From assembly GCF_003951285.1 (NCBI RefSeq), contig NZ_RXFQ01000008.1:1-64000 (forward strand): a stretch of 64,000 nt of DNA, read 5' to 3'. Numbering within the stretch: the stretch's first letter is position 1; every line of letters begins with the position of its first letter. This DNA comes from Variovorax beijingensis. Lineage in GTDB: Bacteria; Pseudomonadota; Gammaproteobacteria; Burkholderiales; Burkholderiaceae_C. Below are positions 33,298-42,984 of the stretch, piece by piece. The position numbers and the translations under genes are program-made. The notes beneath the pieces are model-generated. The model did no database searches. It saw nothing but the letters and a program-made list of their open reading frames with translations, and was not told where the DNA came from.

Positions 33298-36200
33298 ATG
33301 AATCTCTCTAAATTCTTCATCGACCGGCCGATCTTTGCCGGCGTGCTGTCGCTATTGATCCTGATAGCCGGCCTGATCGCGCTGCGCGGGCTGCCGATCT
33401 CGGAGTACCCCGAAGTCGCGCCACCCTCGGTGGTGGTGCGCGCCCAGTACCCGGGCGCCAACCCGAAGGTGATCGCCGAAACCGTGGCCACGCCGCTCGA
33501 AGAGCAGATCAACGGCGTCGAAGGCATGCTCTACATGGGCAGCCAGGCCACCACCGATGGCGTGATGACGCTCACCGTCACCTTCCGCCTCGGCACCGAT
33601 CCCGACAAGGCCCAGCAGCTGGTGCAGAACCGCGTCTCGCAAGCCGAGCCGCGCCTGCCGGAGGAAGTGCGCCGCCTCGGCATCACGACCGTCAAGAGCG
33701 CGCCCGACCTGACGATGGTGGTCCACCTCGTCTCGCCGAACAACCGCTACGACATCAACTACCTGCGCAACTACGCGGTGCTGAACGTCAAGGACCCGCT
33801 CGCGCGCATCGAAGGCGTGGGCCAGGTCCAGATCTTCGGCGGCGGCGACTACTCGATGCGCGTCTGGCTCGACCCGCAGAAGGTCGCGCAGCGCGGCCTC
33901 TCGGCGAGCGACGTGGTGGCTGCGATCCGCGGCCAGAACGTGCAGGCCGCGGCCGGCGTGGTCGGCGCATCGCCGGGCCTCGCGGGCGTGGACATGCAGC
34001 TGTCGATCAATGCGCAAGGGCGCCTGCAGAGCGAGGAAGAGTTCGGCGACATCATCGTCAAGAGCGGCACCGACGGCGCCGTGACGCGCCTGCGCGACAT
34101 CGGCCGCCTCGAGATGGGTGCTGCCGACTACTCGCTGCGTTCGCTGCTCAACAACGACCCGGCCGTCGGCATGGGTGTGTTCCAGGCGCCGGGCTCCAAC
34201 GCGCTCGACATCTCGTCCAACGTGCGCAAGACGATGGCCGAGCTCAACAAGAACATGCCCGAAGGCCTGGAATACCGCATCGCCTACGACCCGACGCAGT
34301 TCGTGCGCGCATCGATCGAATCGGTGATCCACACGCTGCTCGAAGCCATCCTGCTGGTGGTGCTGGTCGTGATCCTGTTCCTGCAGACCTGGCGCGCGTC
34401 GATCATTCCGCTTTTGGCCGTGCCGGTGTCGGTGATCGGCACCTTCGCGGTGCTGCACGTCCTCGGGTTCTCGATCAACGCGCTGAGCCTGTTCGGGCTG
34501 GTGCTGGCGATCGGCATCGTGGTGGACGACGCCATCGTGGTGGTGGAGAACGTCGAGCGCAACATCGAGGCGGGGCTCACGCCGCGTGAAGCGACCTACC
34601 GCGCGATGCGCGAAGTGTCCGGGCCCATCATCGCGATCGCGCTGGTGCTGGTGGCCGTGTTCGTTCCGCTGGCTTTCATCAGCGGTCTCACGGGCCAGTT
34701 CTACAAGCAGTTCGCGGTGACCATCGCGATCTCGACGGTGATCTCGGCGATCAACTCGCTCACGCTGTCGCCCGCGCTCGCCGCCCTGCTGCTGCGCGGC
34801 CATGACGAGCCCAAGGATGCGCTGACGCGCGGCATGGACAAGGCCTTCGGCTGGCTGTTCCGCGGCTTCAACAAGCTCTTCAGCCGTGGCTCGGAAGCCT
34901 ACAGCGGCGGCGTCAAGAGCGTGATCTCGCGCAAGACGCTGATGCTGGCGATCTACCTCGCGCTGATCGGCGTGACCTTCGGCCTGTTCAAGGCCGTGCC
35001 CAGCGGCTTCGTGCCGGCGCAGGACAAGCAATACCTGATCGGCTTTGCCCAGCTGCCCGACGGCGCCACGCTGGACCGCACCGACGAAGTGATCCAGCGC
35101 ATGGGCGAGATCATGAAGAAGAACCCGAACGTGGAAGACGCCATCGCCTTCCCGGGCCTGTCGATCAACGGCTTCACCAACAGCTCGAACTCGGGCATCG
35201 TGTTTGCCACGCTCAAGCCCTTCGACCAGCGCAAGCGCGCCGACCAGAGCGGCGGCGCGGTGGCCGGGCAGCTCAACGGCGCCTTCGCCAGCATCCAGGA
35301 CGCGTTCATCGTGATGTTCCCGCCGCCGCCGGTGGCGGGCCTGGGCACCACGGGCGGCTTCAAGCTGCAGATCGAAGACCGCGCCTCGGTCGGCTACGAC
35401 CAGATGGACGCGGCGGTGAAGGCCTTCATGGCCAAGGCCTATGCCGCGCCTGAGCTCACGGGCATGTTCACGAGCTGGCAGGTCAACGTGCCGCAGCTGT
35501 ATGCCGACATCGACCGCACCAAGGCGCGCCAGCTCGGCGTGCCCGTGACGGACATCTTCGACACCATGCAGATCTACCTCGGCAGCCTGTATGCGAACGA
35601 CTTCAACAAGTTCGGCCGCACCTACAGCGTGCGCGTGCAGGCCGATGCGCCGTACCGCGCCCGCGCCGAAGACGTGGGCATGCTGAAGGTGCGCTCCACC
35701 ACGGGCGAGATGGTGCCGCTGTCCGCGCTGATGAAGGTCAATTCGACCTTCGGGCCGGAACGCGCCATGCGCTACAACGGCTACCTGGCGGCCGACATCA
35801 ACGGCGGCCCGGCCCCCGGCTATTCGTCGGGCCAGGCGCAGGACGCGATCACCAAGATCGCGGCCGAGACGCTGCCCAAGGGCGTGAGCTTCGAGTGGAC
35901 CGAGCTGACTTACCAGGAAATCCTGGCCGGCAACTCCGCCTTCCTGGTGTTCCCGCTGGCCATCCTGCTGGTGTTCCTGGTGCTGGCCGCGCAGTACGAG
36001 AGCCTGACGCTGCCGATCGCCATCATCCTGATCGTGCCCATGGGCATCCTGGCCGCGATGACCGGCGTATGGATATCGGGGGGTGACAACAACGTCTTCA
36101 CGCAGATCGGCTTGATCGTGCTGGTGGGACTGAGCGCGAAGAACGCGATCCTGATCGTGGAGTTTGCGCGCGAGCTCGAGTTTGCCGGACGCACGCCGAT

Positions 36201-36573
36201 CCAGGCCGCGATCGAAGCCAGCCGGCTGCGCCTGCGCCCGATCCTGATGACCTCGCTGGCCTTCGTGATGGGTGTGCTGCCCCTCGTGCTCTCGACCGGC
36301 GCGGGTTCGGAGATGCGCAAGGCCATGGGCGTGGCGGTGTTCGCCGGGATGATCGGCGTGACGGCCTTCGGCCTGTTCCTCACGCCGGTGTTCTACGTGC
36401 TGCTGCGCCGCCTGGCGGGCAACCGCGCGCTCAAGCTGCATGGCGAAGTGCCGCATGGCGAGGAGTTTGTCTCGGCGGGCCATCCGGCCGCACCGGCACC
36501 CTCGTCGCACGGTGGTTCGGGCGGCGGCGGGCTGCACCCGGTGCCGGCCTCGCCGCGTCCTTCGCACGACTGA
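33298..36573 (+). CDS. RND multidrug efflux permease (HAE1, MexF-like)
   Basis: A 1091-residue proton-driven inner-membrane pump. It has the usual duplicated plan of twelve helices and two large periplasmic loops. It opens with NLSKFFIDRPIFAGVLSLL. Helix 4 carries the proton-relay aspartates Asp410-Asp411 (AIGIVVDDAIVVVENVERN). Length is slightly above the usual 1030-1060, mainly due to a Pro/Ser/Gly-rich C-terminal tail after about residue 1055. It follows the adaptor by 40 bases. HAE1 pumps typically export hydrophobic drugs and solvents. Confidence 0.95.
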   Translation: MNLSKFFIDRPIFAGVLSLLILIAGLIALRGLPISEYPEVAPPSVVVRAQYPGANPKVIAETVATPLEEQINGVEGMLYMGSQATTDGVMTLTVTFRLGTDPDKAQQLVQNRVSQAEPRLPEEVRRLGITTVKSAPDLTMVVHLVSPNNRYDINYLRNYAVLNVKDPLARIEGVGQVQIFGGGDYSMRVWLDPQKVAQRGLSASDVVAAIRGQNVQAAAGVVGASPGLAGVDMQLSINAQGRLQSEEEFGDIIVKSGTDGAVTRLRDIGRLEMGAADYSLRSLLNNDPAVGMGVFQAPGSNALDISSNVRKTMAELNKNMPEGLEYRIAYDPTQFVRASIESVIHTLLEAILLVVLVVILFLQTWRASIIPLLAVPVSVIGTFAVLHVLGFSINALSLFGLVLAIGIVVDDAIVVVENVERNIEAGLTPREATYRAMREVSGPIIAIALVLVAVFVPLAFISGLTGQFYKQFAVTIAISTVISAINSLTLSPALAALLLRGHDEPKDALTRGMDKAFGWLFRGFNKLFSRGSEAYSGGVKSVISRKTLMLAIYLALIGVTFGLFKAVPSGFVPAQDKQYLIGFAQLPDGATLDRTDEVIQRMGEIMKKNPNVEDAIAFPGLSINGFTNSSNSGIVFATLKPFDQRKRADQSGGAVAGQLNGAFASIQDAFIVMFPPPPVAGLGTTGGFKLQIEDRASVGYDQMDAAVKAFMAKAYAAPELTGMFTSWQVNVPQLYADIDRTKARQLGVPVTDIFDTMQIYLGSLYANDFNKFGRTYSVRVQADAPYRARAEDVGMLKVRSTTGEMVPLSALMKVNSTFGPERAMRYNGYLAADINGGPAPGYSSGQAQDAITKIAAETLPKGVSFEWTELTYQEILAGNSAFLVFPLAILLVFLVLAAQYESLTLPIAIILIVPMGILAAMTGVWISGGDNNVFTQIGLIVLVGLSAKNAILIVEFARELEFAGRTPIQAAIEASRLRLRPILMTSLAFVMGVLPLVLSTGAGSEMRKAMGVAVFAGMIGVTAFGLFLTPVFYVLLRRLAGNRALKLHGEVPHGEEFVSAGHPAAPAPSSHGGSGGGGLHPVPASPRPSHD

Positions 36574-36604
36574 TTGCATGGTCGATCAAGAAGAAAGTTT
36601 CATC

Positions 36605-38089
36605 ATGAAATTCGCATTTCAACCCTGGGCCCGCACCGCTTTGCTGCCGCTGGTCGCGGCCCTGGCGCTGGCCGGCTGCGCAAGCGTGCCCTCCGGCGTG
36701 CCCGAGATCCAGACCACCGCCCAGTTCAAGGAGCAGGGCGCCGTGCCGCCCGCGGGCTGGACGCGTGCCGTGCCCTCCGAGGCGCAGGCGCGCGGCGCCT
36801 GGTGGCTGGCGTTCAATGACCCGGTGCTCAATGCGCTGGTCGAGAAGGCCGACGTCAACAACAACAACATCCAGGCCGCGGCGGCGCGGCTGGCCGAGGC
36901 CCGCGCGCTGGCGCGCAGTGCCAATGCCGACCGCATGCCGCAGATCGGCCTGGGCGCGGGCGCCAACCGCGGCGCCGGGCTCGACAAGGCCTCGGCAAGC
37001 ACGAGGCCGGGCACGATGACCAACATCGGCGCCACCTTCTCGTACGAGGTCGACCTGTTCGGCCGCCTCTCGGGCGCGAGCAATGCGGCCAAGCTCGACG
37101 CGCAGAGCCGCGAGGCCCTGCTGCAGAGCACGCGCCTCGCGGTGCAGGCCGAGGTGGCCCAGACCTACCTGCAGCTGCGCGCGCTCGACGCCGAGCGCGC
37201 GCTGGTGCGCGAACAGGTCGAGGCCTACCGCGACACGCTGCGCCTCTCGCAGCGCCGGCAGCAGGCCGGCGACATCGCCGAGCTCGACGTGGCGCGCGTG
37301 CAGACCGAGGTGTCGTCCACCGAGTCGGACGCGCTCGCGCTCGACCGGCAGCGCGCCCAGGTCGAGCATGCGCTGGCGGTGCTGGTAGGCGATTCGGCCT
37401 CGAGCTTCGGCCTGCGCACCGACGATTGGGCCACCGCGCTGCCGTCCGTGCCGCCCGGCGTGCCGGCCACGGTGCTCACGCGCCGCCCCGACGTCTCGGC
37501 CGCGCAGAACGCGGTGCTCGCGGCCCAGGCCCGCGTCGGCGTGGCGCAGGCCGCCTGGTTCCCGGACATCTCGCTGACCGGCGCGGCCGGCTACGCATCG
37601 CCCGAGATCGGCGACCTGTTCAAGTGGTCGGCCCGCTCGTGGGGCGTGGGTGCGCTGCTCTCGCTGCCGATCTTCGACGGCGGCCGCCGCGAAGCCGGCG
37701 TGCAGGGCGCCAATGCCCAGCTCGATGGCGCGCTCGCGAACTACCGCAACCAGGTGCTGGTGGCGTTCCAGGAGGTCGAAGACCAGCTGTCCGCCATCCG
37801 CATCCTGCAGGAGCAGTCGACCGTGCAGGCGCAGGCCGTCACTTCGGCGCAGCGCGCGACCAGCCTGTCGGACACGCGCTACCGCAACGGCTACATCAGC
37901 CAGCTCGACCTGCTGGACGCCCGCCGCAGCGAACTGCGCAACCGGCGCCAGGCGCTGCAGGTGAAGTCGGCGCAGTACCAGGCGGCCGTGGGGCTGATCC
38001 GCGCCATTGGCGGCGGCTGGGAGGTGCCGGCTGCCACGGCGCAGGCGCAGCCCGGTGGAACAGCGGCGGTAAAAACCGCGGCACGCTGA
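36605..38089 (+). CDS. RND efflux outer-membrane channel, NodT/OprN-type lipoprotein
   Basis: A 494-residue TolC-family outer-membrane factor. The lipobox LALAGCAS gives a lipidated cysteine near residue 22. Two long helical repeats follow: VEKADVNNNNIQAAAARLAE with SYEVDLFGRLSGA in the first half and ALVAQ-type helices with DISLTGAAGYASPEIGDLF in the second. It follows the permease by 31 bases and completes the tripartite pump. A terminator lies just downstream. Confidence 0.93.
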   Translation: MKFAFQPWARTALLPLVAALALAGCASVPSGVPEIQTTAQFKEQGAVPPAGWTRAVPSEAQARGAWWLAFNDPVLNALVEKADVNNNNIQAAAARLAEARALARSANADRMPQIGLGAGANRGAGLDKASASTRPGTMTNIGATFSYEVDLFGRLSGASNAAKLDAQSREALLQSTRLAVQAEVAQTYLQLRALDAERALVREQVEAYRDTLRLSQRRQQAGDIAELDVARVQTEVSSTESDALALDRQRAQVEHALAVLVGDSASSFGLRTDDWATALPSVPPGVPATVLTRRPDVSAAQNAVLAAQARVGVAQAAWFPDISLTGAAGYASPEIGDLFKWSARSWGVGALLSLPIFDGGRREAGVQGANAQLDGALANYRNQVLVAFQEVEDQLSAIRILQEQSTVQAQAVTSAQRATSLSDTRYRNGYISQLDLLDARRSELRNRRQALQVKSAQYQAAVGLIRAIGGGWEVPAATAQAQPGGTAAVKTAAR

Positions 38090-38100
38090 GAGAAACACCA

Positions 38101-38123
38101 AAGGGGCGCAAGCCCCTTTTTCT
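38101..38123 (+). terminator. Intrinsic terminator of the RND operon
   Basis: AAGGGGC (38101-38107) pairs with GCCCCTT (38112-38118) around a short loop and runs into TTTTTCTTT. It ends the efflux operon 12 bases after the channel gene stop and isolates it from cobQ. Confidence 0.85.
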
Positions 38124-38165
38124 TTGCCTCTTCGCGCCTGCCGCAAGAGGGCTGCGGCGACAACG

Positions 38166-38171
38166 GACAAT
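38166..38171 (+). promoter_or_regulatory. Candidate -10 box for a leaderless cobQ transcript
   Basis: GACAAT ends 7 bases before the A of the cobQ ATG, the same spacing as the box before lgt. The terminator at 38101-38123 means cobQ needs its own promoter, yet there are only 55 bases between them, no ribosome site, and no cobalamin riboswitch. The -35 region is poor. Confidence 0.4.
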
Positions 38172-38177
38172 AGCCGC

Positions 38178-39617
38178 ATGACAACCCGATGCGTGATGGT
38201 TCTCGGCACGACCAGTGGCGCCGGCAAGAGCTGGCTGACCGCCGCGCTGTGCCGCTGGTACGCGCGCCAGGGCCTCAAGGTGGCGCCCTTCAAGGCGCAG
38301 AACATGAGCAACAACGCCCGCGTGGTCGGTGGCGGCGAAATCGGCAGCGCGCAGTATTTCCAGGCACTGGCCGCGCGCGCCGTGCCCGACGTGCGCATGA
38401 ACCCGCTGCTGCTCAAGCCCGAGCGCGACACCCACAGCCAGGTGGTGCTGATGGGGCAGGTGAGCGCGGAGCTCACGGCCATGCCCTGGCGCGGGCGCAG
38501 CGAGCGCGTCTGGCCGCGGATTGCAGAGGCGCTCGACGCGTTGCGCGCCGAAAACGACGTGGTGGTGATCGAAGGCGCCGGCTCGCCGGCCGAGATCAAC
38601 CTGATGGCCAGCGACATCGTCAACCTGCGCGTGGCCCGCCATGCGGATGCGCGCTGCCTGCTGGTGACCGACATCGACCGCGGGGGCGCCTTCGCGCATC
38701 TGTACGGCACCTGGGCGTTGATGCCCGAGAGCGACCGCGCGCTGCTGCGCGGCTTCGTGCTCAACAAGTTCCGCGGCGACGCCTCGCTGCTGGCGCCGGC
38801 GCCGCAGCAATTGCAGGCGCTGACCGGCATCGCCACCGTCGCGACGCTGCCGATGTGGCGGGAGCACGGCCTGCCCGAAGAAGACGGCGTGTTCGATGAC
38901 CGAGGCCATGCCAGCGGGACGGTCACGCGCACCGTGGCCATCGTGGCCTACCCGCGCATCAGCAACCTCGACGAGTTCCAGCCGCTCAAGAACGTGCCGG
39001 GCGTCCGCCTGGCCTGGGCGCGCACGCCGGCGGAGCTGGCCGGCGCCGACTGGATCGTGCTGCCCGGCTCCAAGCACACCAGCGGCGACCTCGCATGGCT
39101 GCGCGCACAGGGCCTGGACTGCGCCATTGCCGCACACGCGGCCGGCGGCGGTGCCGTGCTGGGTGTCTGCGGCGGCCTGCAGATGCTGGGCGAGGCGCTG
39201 GTCGATCCGCACGGCATCGACGGCAATGCGCCCGGCCTGGGCCTGCTGCCGCTGGTGACGGTGTTCGAGCGCGAAAAGACCGTGCGCCACCGGGCGGCAG
39301 TCTTCGGCCAGCTGGGCGGCGCATGGGCTTCGCTCTCGAACGTGCCGGTGGCGGGCTACGAAATCCATCACGGCCAGACTGCCATCCACCCGCAGATGGC
39401 GCAGGACGGCCGTGCCGTGATGCCCGAGGGCCTGGCCTGGCAGAACGCGCGCGGCAACGTGCTGGGCCTCTACCTGCACGGCCTGTTCGAGGACGCGGCC
39501 GCACTGCAGGCACTCTTCGGCGCCGCGGCACCCACGCTCGACGCCACCTTCGACGGCCTGGCCGATTTCATAGACAACCACTTCGAGGCCGGCGTACTGC
39601 AGGGCCTGATCGCATGA
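38178..39617 (+). CDS. cobQ: Cobyric acid synthase
   Basis: CobQ (CbiP) amidates side chains b, d, e and g of adenosylcobyrinate a,c-diamide using glutamine and ATP. The 479-residue protein has the P-loop GTTSGAGKSWL at about residues 10-20, KAQNMSNNARVV, and a C-terminal glutaminase domain with nucleophile Cys in GVCGGLQMLG and the histidine of GYEIHHGQT. It starts the second cobalamin gene block and overlaps cobT by 4 bases. Confidence 0.95.
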   Translation: MTTRCVMVLGTTSGAGKSWLTAALCRWYARQGLKVAPFKAQNMSNNARVVGGGEIGSAQYFQALAARAVPDVRMNPLLLKPERDTHSQVVLMGQVSAELTAMPWRGRSERVWPRIAEALDALRAENDVVVIEGAGSPAEINLMASDIVNLRVARHADARCLLVTDIDRGGAFAHLYGTWALMPESDRALLRGFVLNKFRGDASLLAPAPQQLQALTGIATVATLPMWREHGLPEEDGVFDDRGHASGTVTRTVAIVAYPRISNLDEFQPLKNVPGVRLAWARTPAELAGADWIVLPGSKHTSGDLAWLRAQGLDCAIAAHAAGGGAVLGVCGGLQMLGEALVDPHGIDGNAPGLGLLPLVTVFEREKTVRHRAAVFGQLGGAWASLSNVPVAGYEIHHGQTAIHPQMAQDGRAVMPEGLAWQNARGNVLGLYLHGLFEDAAALQALFGAAAPTLDATFDGLADFIDNHFEAGVLQGLIA

Positions 39618-40663
39618 CCGACAACAACCAGACCATTCCTTCCATCTCCGACATCCACGACGGCGCCCTTGCGGCGCGCCTGCAGGCGGCGCTCGACAAC
39701 AAGACCAAGCCGCTCGGCGCGCTCGGCCGCATCGAGGCGCTGGCGCTGCGGATCGGCCTCGTCCTGGGCAGCGAAACGCCGGTGCTCGAAGCGCCGCAGA
39801 TGCTGGTGTGCGCGGCCGACCATGGCCTGGCGGCGCGCGGCGTCTCGGCCTTCCCGAGCGACGTGACCTGGCAGATGGTGGAGAACTTCCTGGCCGGCGG
39901 CGCGGCCGTCAGCGTGCTGGCGTGCCAGCATGGGCTGGCGCTCACGGTGGTCGACTGCGGCGTGCGGCGCGATTTCCAGGCACGCCCGGGGCTGGTCTCG
40001 CGCCGGATCGCCGCCGGCACTGCCGATGCGTCGGCCGGCCCCGCCATGACGCCGGCGCAGTGCGCGCAAGCCATCGCCAACGGACGCGAGGTGGTGCGCG
40101 CGCTGCCGGGCAATGCCTTGCTGCTCGGCGAAATGGGCATCGGCAACAGCTCGGCCGCGGCGCTGCTGCTTGCGCGCCTTGCGGGGCTGGACATCGACGG
40201 CTGCACCGGCGCCGGCACCGGCCTCGACTCCGCGGGGCTTGCGCGCAAGCGGGAGGTGCTGCGCGAGGTGCTGGTGCTGCATGCGGCTGCGAACGAGCCG
40301 CTCGATGCACTTGCTGCGTTCGGCGGCTTCGAAATCGCCACCTTGGTCGGCGCGGTACTGCAGGCGGCGCAGGAGCGGCGCGTGATCGTGGTCGATGGCT
40401 TCATCGCGAGCGCCGCGGTGCTCGTCGCGCAGGCGCTGCAGCCGCATGTGGCGCAGCGCTGCGTGGCCGCGCACAGTTCGGCGGAGCCCGGGCATGCGCT
40501 GTTGCTGAAGCACCTGGGGCTCGAGCCCTTGCTGAACCTGGACCTGCGCCTTGGCGAGGGCTCGGGCGGCGCGCTGGCCTGGCCGCTGCTCGAATCGGCC
40601 TGCCGCATCCTGCGCGAGATGGCCAGCTTCGAAGCCGCCGGCGTGTCGCGCAAGGACAGTTGA
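39614..40663 (+). CDS. cobT: Nicotinate-nucleotide:dimethylbenzimidazole phosphoribosyltransferase
   Basis: CobT makes alpha-ribazole phosphate from nicotinate mononucleotide and the lower-ligand base. The 349-residue protein shows KTKPLGALGRIEALALRIG, VCAADHGLAARGVSAFP, GEMGIGNSSAAALLL, and the catalytic glutamate in RLGEGSGGALAWPLL near the C-terminus. It overlaps cobQ by 4 bases and is followed by cobS after 4 bases. Confidence 0.95.
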   Translation: MTDNNQTIPSISDIHDGALAARLQAALDNKTKPLGALGRIEALALRIGLVLGSETPVLEAPQMLVCAADHGLAARGVSAFPSDVTWQMVENFLAGGAAVSVLACQHGLALTVVDCGVRRDFQARPGLVSRRIAAGTADASAGPAMTPAQCAQAIANGREVVRALPGNALLLGEMGIGNSSAAALLLARLAGLDIDGCTGAGTGLDSAGLARKREVLREVLVLHAAANEPLDALAAFGGFEIATLVGAVLQAAQERRVIVVDGFIASAAVLVAQALQPHVAQRCVAAHSSAEPGHALLLKHLGLEPLLNLDLRLGEGSGGALAWPLLESACRILREMASFEAAGVSRKDS

Positions 40664-40667
40664 ACCC

Positions 40668-41462
40668 ATGAACGGTGTCCGCCACTACCTGCTGGCGCTG
40701 CAGTTCTTCACGCGCGTGCCGGTGACCGGCCGGCTCGCCGAATGGATCGGCTTCAGCCCGCAGATGCTGCGTGCGAGCGCGGCGCATTTTCCCGGTGTGG
40801 GATGGCTCGTGGGTGGCGTGGGCGCGGCCGTTTTCGTGCTCGCGCTGCAAGGCTTGCCCGGCGTGGCCGGCGCGCTGGCCGCGGCGCTGCTGAGCATGGC
40901 GGCAACGGTGCTGCTGACCGGTGCCTTTCATGAAGACGGACTGGCCGACGTGGCCGACGGCCTGGGCGGATCGGCCGACCGCAGCCGCGCGCTCGAGATC
41001 ATGAAGGACTCGCGCATCGGTGCCTTCGGCGCCATTGCGCTGGTGCTGGCGCTCGGCCTCAAGGCCGCACTGCTCGCGTCGATGGCGGGGCAGGGCGCGC
41101 AGGCGGTGGCCGGTGCCATCGTGGGCGCGCATGTGCTGTCGCGCCTGGCGCCGCTGTTCCTGATCCGCTGGCTGCCGTATGTGGGCGACAGCGGCGCAAG
41201 CAAGGCCAAGCCCCTGGCCGATGCGATCGGCGGCGGTGCCTTGCTGGTCGGCGTGCTCTGGTCGGTGCCCGCTGCCCTGCTGATGCTGGCGACGCAGGGC
41301 CCCGCACGAACGATGGCTGTGGCTGTGGCATGCGCCCTGGCGGCGTTGCTCATGGCGCGCATGTTCCGGCGCCGGCTGCAGGGATTCACCGGCGACGGGC
41401 TCGGCGCGACGCAACAGCTGTGCGAGCTCGCGATCTACCTCGCGCTGGCGTGGCGGGCATGA
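40668..41462 (+). CDS. cobS: Adenosylcobinamide-GDP ribazoletransferase
   Basis: CobS joins adenosylcobinamide-GDP and alpha-ribazole (phosphate) to form cobalamin (phosphate), in the membrane. The 264-residue protein has several helices and the family signatures LALQFFTRVPV, HFPGVGWLVG and HEDGLADVADGLGGS with its metal-binding aspartates. It overlaps cobC by 4 bases. Confidence 0.94.
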   Translation: MNGVRHYLLALQFFTRVPVTGRLAEWIGFSPQMLRASAAHFPGVGWLVGGVGAAVFVLALQGLPGVAGALAAALLSMAATVLLTGAFHEDGLADVADGLGGSADRSRALEIMKDSRIGAFGAIALVLALGLKAALLASMAGQGAQAVAGAIVGAHVLSRLAPLFLIRWLPYVGDSGASKAKPLADAIGGGALLVGVLWSVPAALLMLATQGPARTMAVAVACALAALLMARMFRRRLQGFTGDGLGATQQLCELAIYLALAWRA

Positions 41463-42010
41463 AGCTGTGGCTGGTGCGCCATGCGCAGACCGAGGCCGCG
41501 CCGGGCCTTTGCTACGGCAGCGCGGATGTGGGCGTGCCGGCCGAGGCGACGCTGGCGGTGGCGCATGCGGTGGCTTCGCGCCTGCCCGCGGACCTTGCGC
41601 TGGCGCACTCGCCCCTGAAGCGCTGCGCCGAACTCGCGCAAGCCATCGGCAGGCTGCGCCCGGACCTTGCCACGCGCGCCGATCCGCGCCTTGCCGAGAT
41701 GGATTTCGGCGCCTGGGAAGGCCGGCCCTGGTCGTCGATTGCGCGTGCCGAATTCGAGGCGTGGACCTGCAATTTCGCCGAAGGGTGCCCGGGTGGGCAT
41801 GGCGAAAGCACGGCCCGCTTCATGCAGCGCATCGGCATGGCCTTCGATGAATGGCGCGCGTCGGGGCAGGACGCGGTGTGGGTCACGCACGCAGGCGTGA
41901 TGCGGGCGGTGGAACTGCTGAATTGCGGCGTGCGGCGCGTCGACGATGCCGCGCAGTGGCCGTCGGTGCCCATTGACTATGGGGCGTGCCAGCTGATCGA
42001 ATGCGGCTGA
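41459..42010 (+). CDS. cobC: Alpha-ribazole phosphatase (histidine phosphatase family)
   Basis: A 183-residue phosphoglycerate-mutase-like phosphatase that would remove the 5'-phosphate from alpha-ribazole phosphate or cobalamin phosphate. The catalytic RHAQTE is at residues 7-12, the acid/base region DFGAWEGRPW is central, and the second histidine lies in WVTHAGVMRA. Placement after cobS supports CobC. It is the last gene of the block. Confidence 0.9.
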   Translation: MKLWLVRHAQTEAAPGLCYGSADVGVPAEATLAVAHAVASRLPADLALAHSPLKRCAELAQAIGRLRPDLATRADPRLAEMDFGAWEGRPWSSIARAEFEAWTCNFAEGCPGGHGESTARFMQRIGMAFDEWRASGQDAVWVTHAGVMRAVELLNCGVRRVDDAAQWPSVPIDYGACQLIECG

Positions 42011-42054
42011 TGCGCGGTGGCACCCGCTGCCGCACGTCACCGTCCGTCACCGCC

Positions 42055-42939
42055 ATGCCGAAACCGTCCACGAACGAGCGCCTGTACGTACGCCTCGACG
42101 ACGATCCCTTGCACGGGCCGGAGGCCGGCATGCCCGCGGGTACGCTGCGCGCTTTTCCGGTCACCGGGCTGCTGCGGATGCACGTTGCGCACATTCTTCT
42201 CTACAGGGAAACGCTGCCCGAGGGCCGCGAGGTCCTGGAGCGCGTGCTGCCCGATGGGGCGGTGCGGCTGGTCTTCAACCTGGGCGATGCGCCCTCGGCG
42301 GGCGAGAGCGCCGGGCATGCGGTCGAGGCCATCGGCGCGTCGGCGGCGCCGGCCCTCGTGCGCCTGCGCCGGAAGATGGAAGGGCTGTCGGTGACCCTGC
42401 GTCCCGGCGCGGCCGCGGCGCTGCTGGGAAGGCCAGCCAGCGAGATCGCAGGCACTGCCGTGCACCTGGATGAACTGTGGCGCGGCCGTGGCGCCGAACT
42501 GCTCGAGCGCATCGCGCTGCAGCCGGACGACGCGGCGCGCGTGTCGGTGCTGTGCGCGGCCCTGCAGCGCCGGCTGGCCGATGGCGACGGCGCCGTCCAC
42601 GCGGCGGCAATGCGCGCGGCGCAACTCATCGCCATGTCGGGCGGCCGGCGTCCGCTGCGCGAGGTGGCGGCTGCCGTCGGCCTTGGCGAGCGGCGGCTGC
42701 AGCAGGTCTTTCGGCAGCAGGTGGGGCTGTCGCCGCGGGCCTGGAGTCGGCTTGCTCGGCTGCATGCCTGCGTGCGCGCCTTGCGCCTGCAGCGCGAACC
42801 CGCCTGGGCGGACCTCGCGCTGGACGGGGGCTTCTATGACCAATCGCACCTCATCAACGAGTTCCAGGCGCTTTGCGGCCTCACGCCGACGGAGTTTCTG
42901 GGCCGCGCGATTTCGGGTTCTTCCAAGACGGCGGATTGA
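42055..42939 (+). CDS. AraC-family transcriptional regulator
   Basis: A 294-residue regulator with an N-terminal domain of the DUF6597 type (about residues 20-125) and a C-terminal AraC helix-turn-helix pair (about 190-285; LREVAAAVGLGERRLQQVFR and GFYDQSHLINEFQALCGLTP). The start is uncertain: earlier in-frame ATGs at 42001 and 42010 overlap the cobC end, and I prefer MPKPSTNERLY. The neighbouring dehydrogenase, 45 bases downstream on the same strand, is a possible target. Confidence 0.82.
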   Translation: MPKPSTNERLYVRLDDDPLHGPEAGMPAGTLRAFPVTGLLRMHVAHILLYRETLPEGREVLERVLPDGAVRLVFNLGDAPSAGESAGHAVEAIGASAAPALVRLRRKMEGLSVTLRPGAAAALLGRPASEIAGTAVHLDELWRGRGAELLERIALQPDDAARVSVLCAALQRRLADGDGAVHAAAMRAAQLIAMSGGRRPLREVAAAVGLGERRLQQVFRQQVGLSPRAWSRLARLHACVRALRLQREPAWADLALDGGFYDQSHLINEFQALCGLTPTEFLGRAISGSSKTAD

Positions 42940-42984
42940 CGCGGCCTTACTGTCGCTTCTCACTCGCAACGAAAGGACAGGACG

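Noticed and set aside
33352..36579. A 1075-codon antisense frame over the RND permease
   Set aside because: Composition is dominated by H, R, D and Q, typical of the complementary frame of a high-GC gene, with no recognisable motif.
38124..38177. A second cobalamin riboswitch before cobQ
   Set aside because: Only 55 bases lie between the terminator and cobQ, and no B12 box or aptamer block is present.
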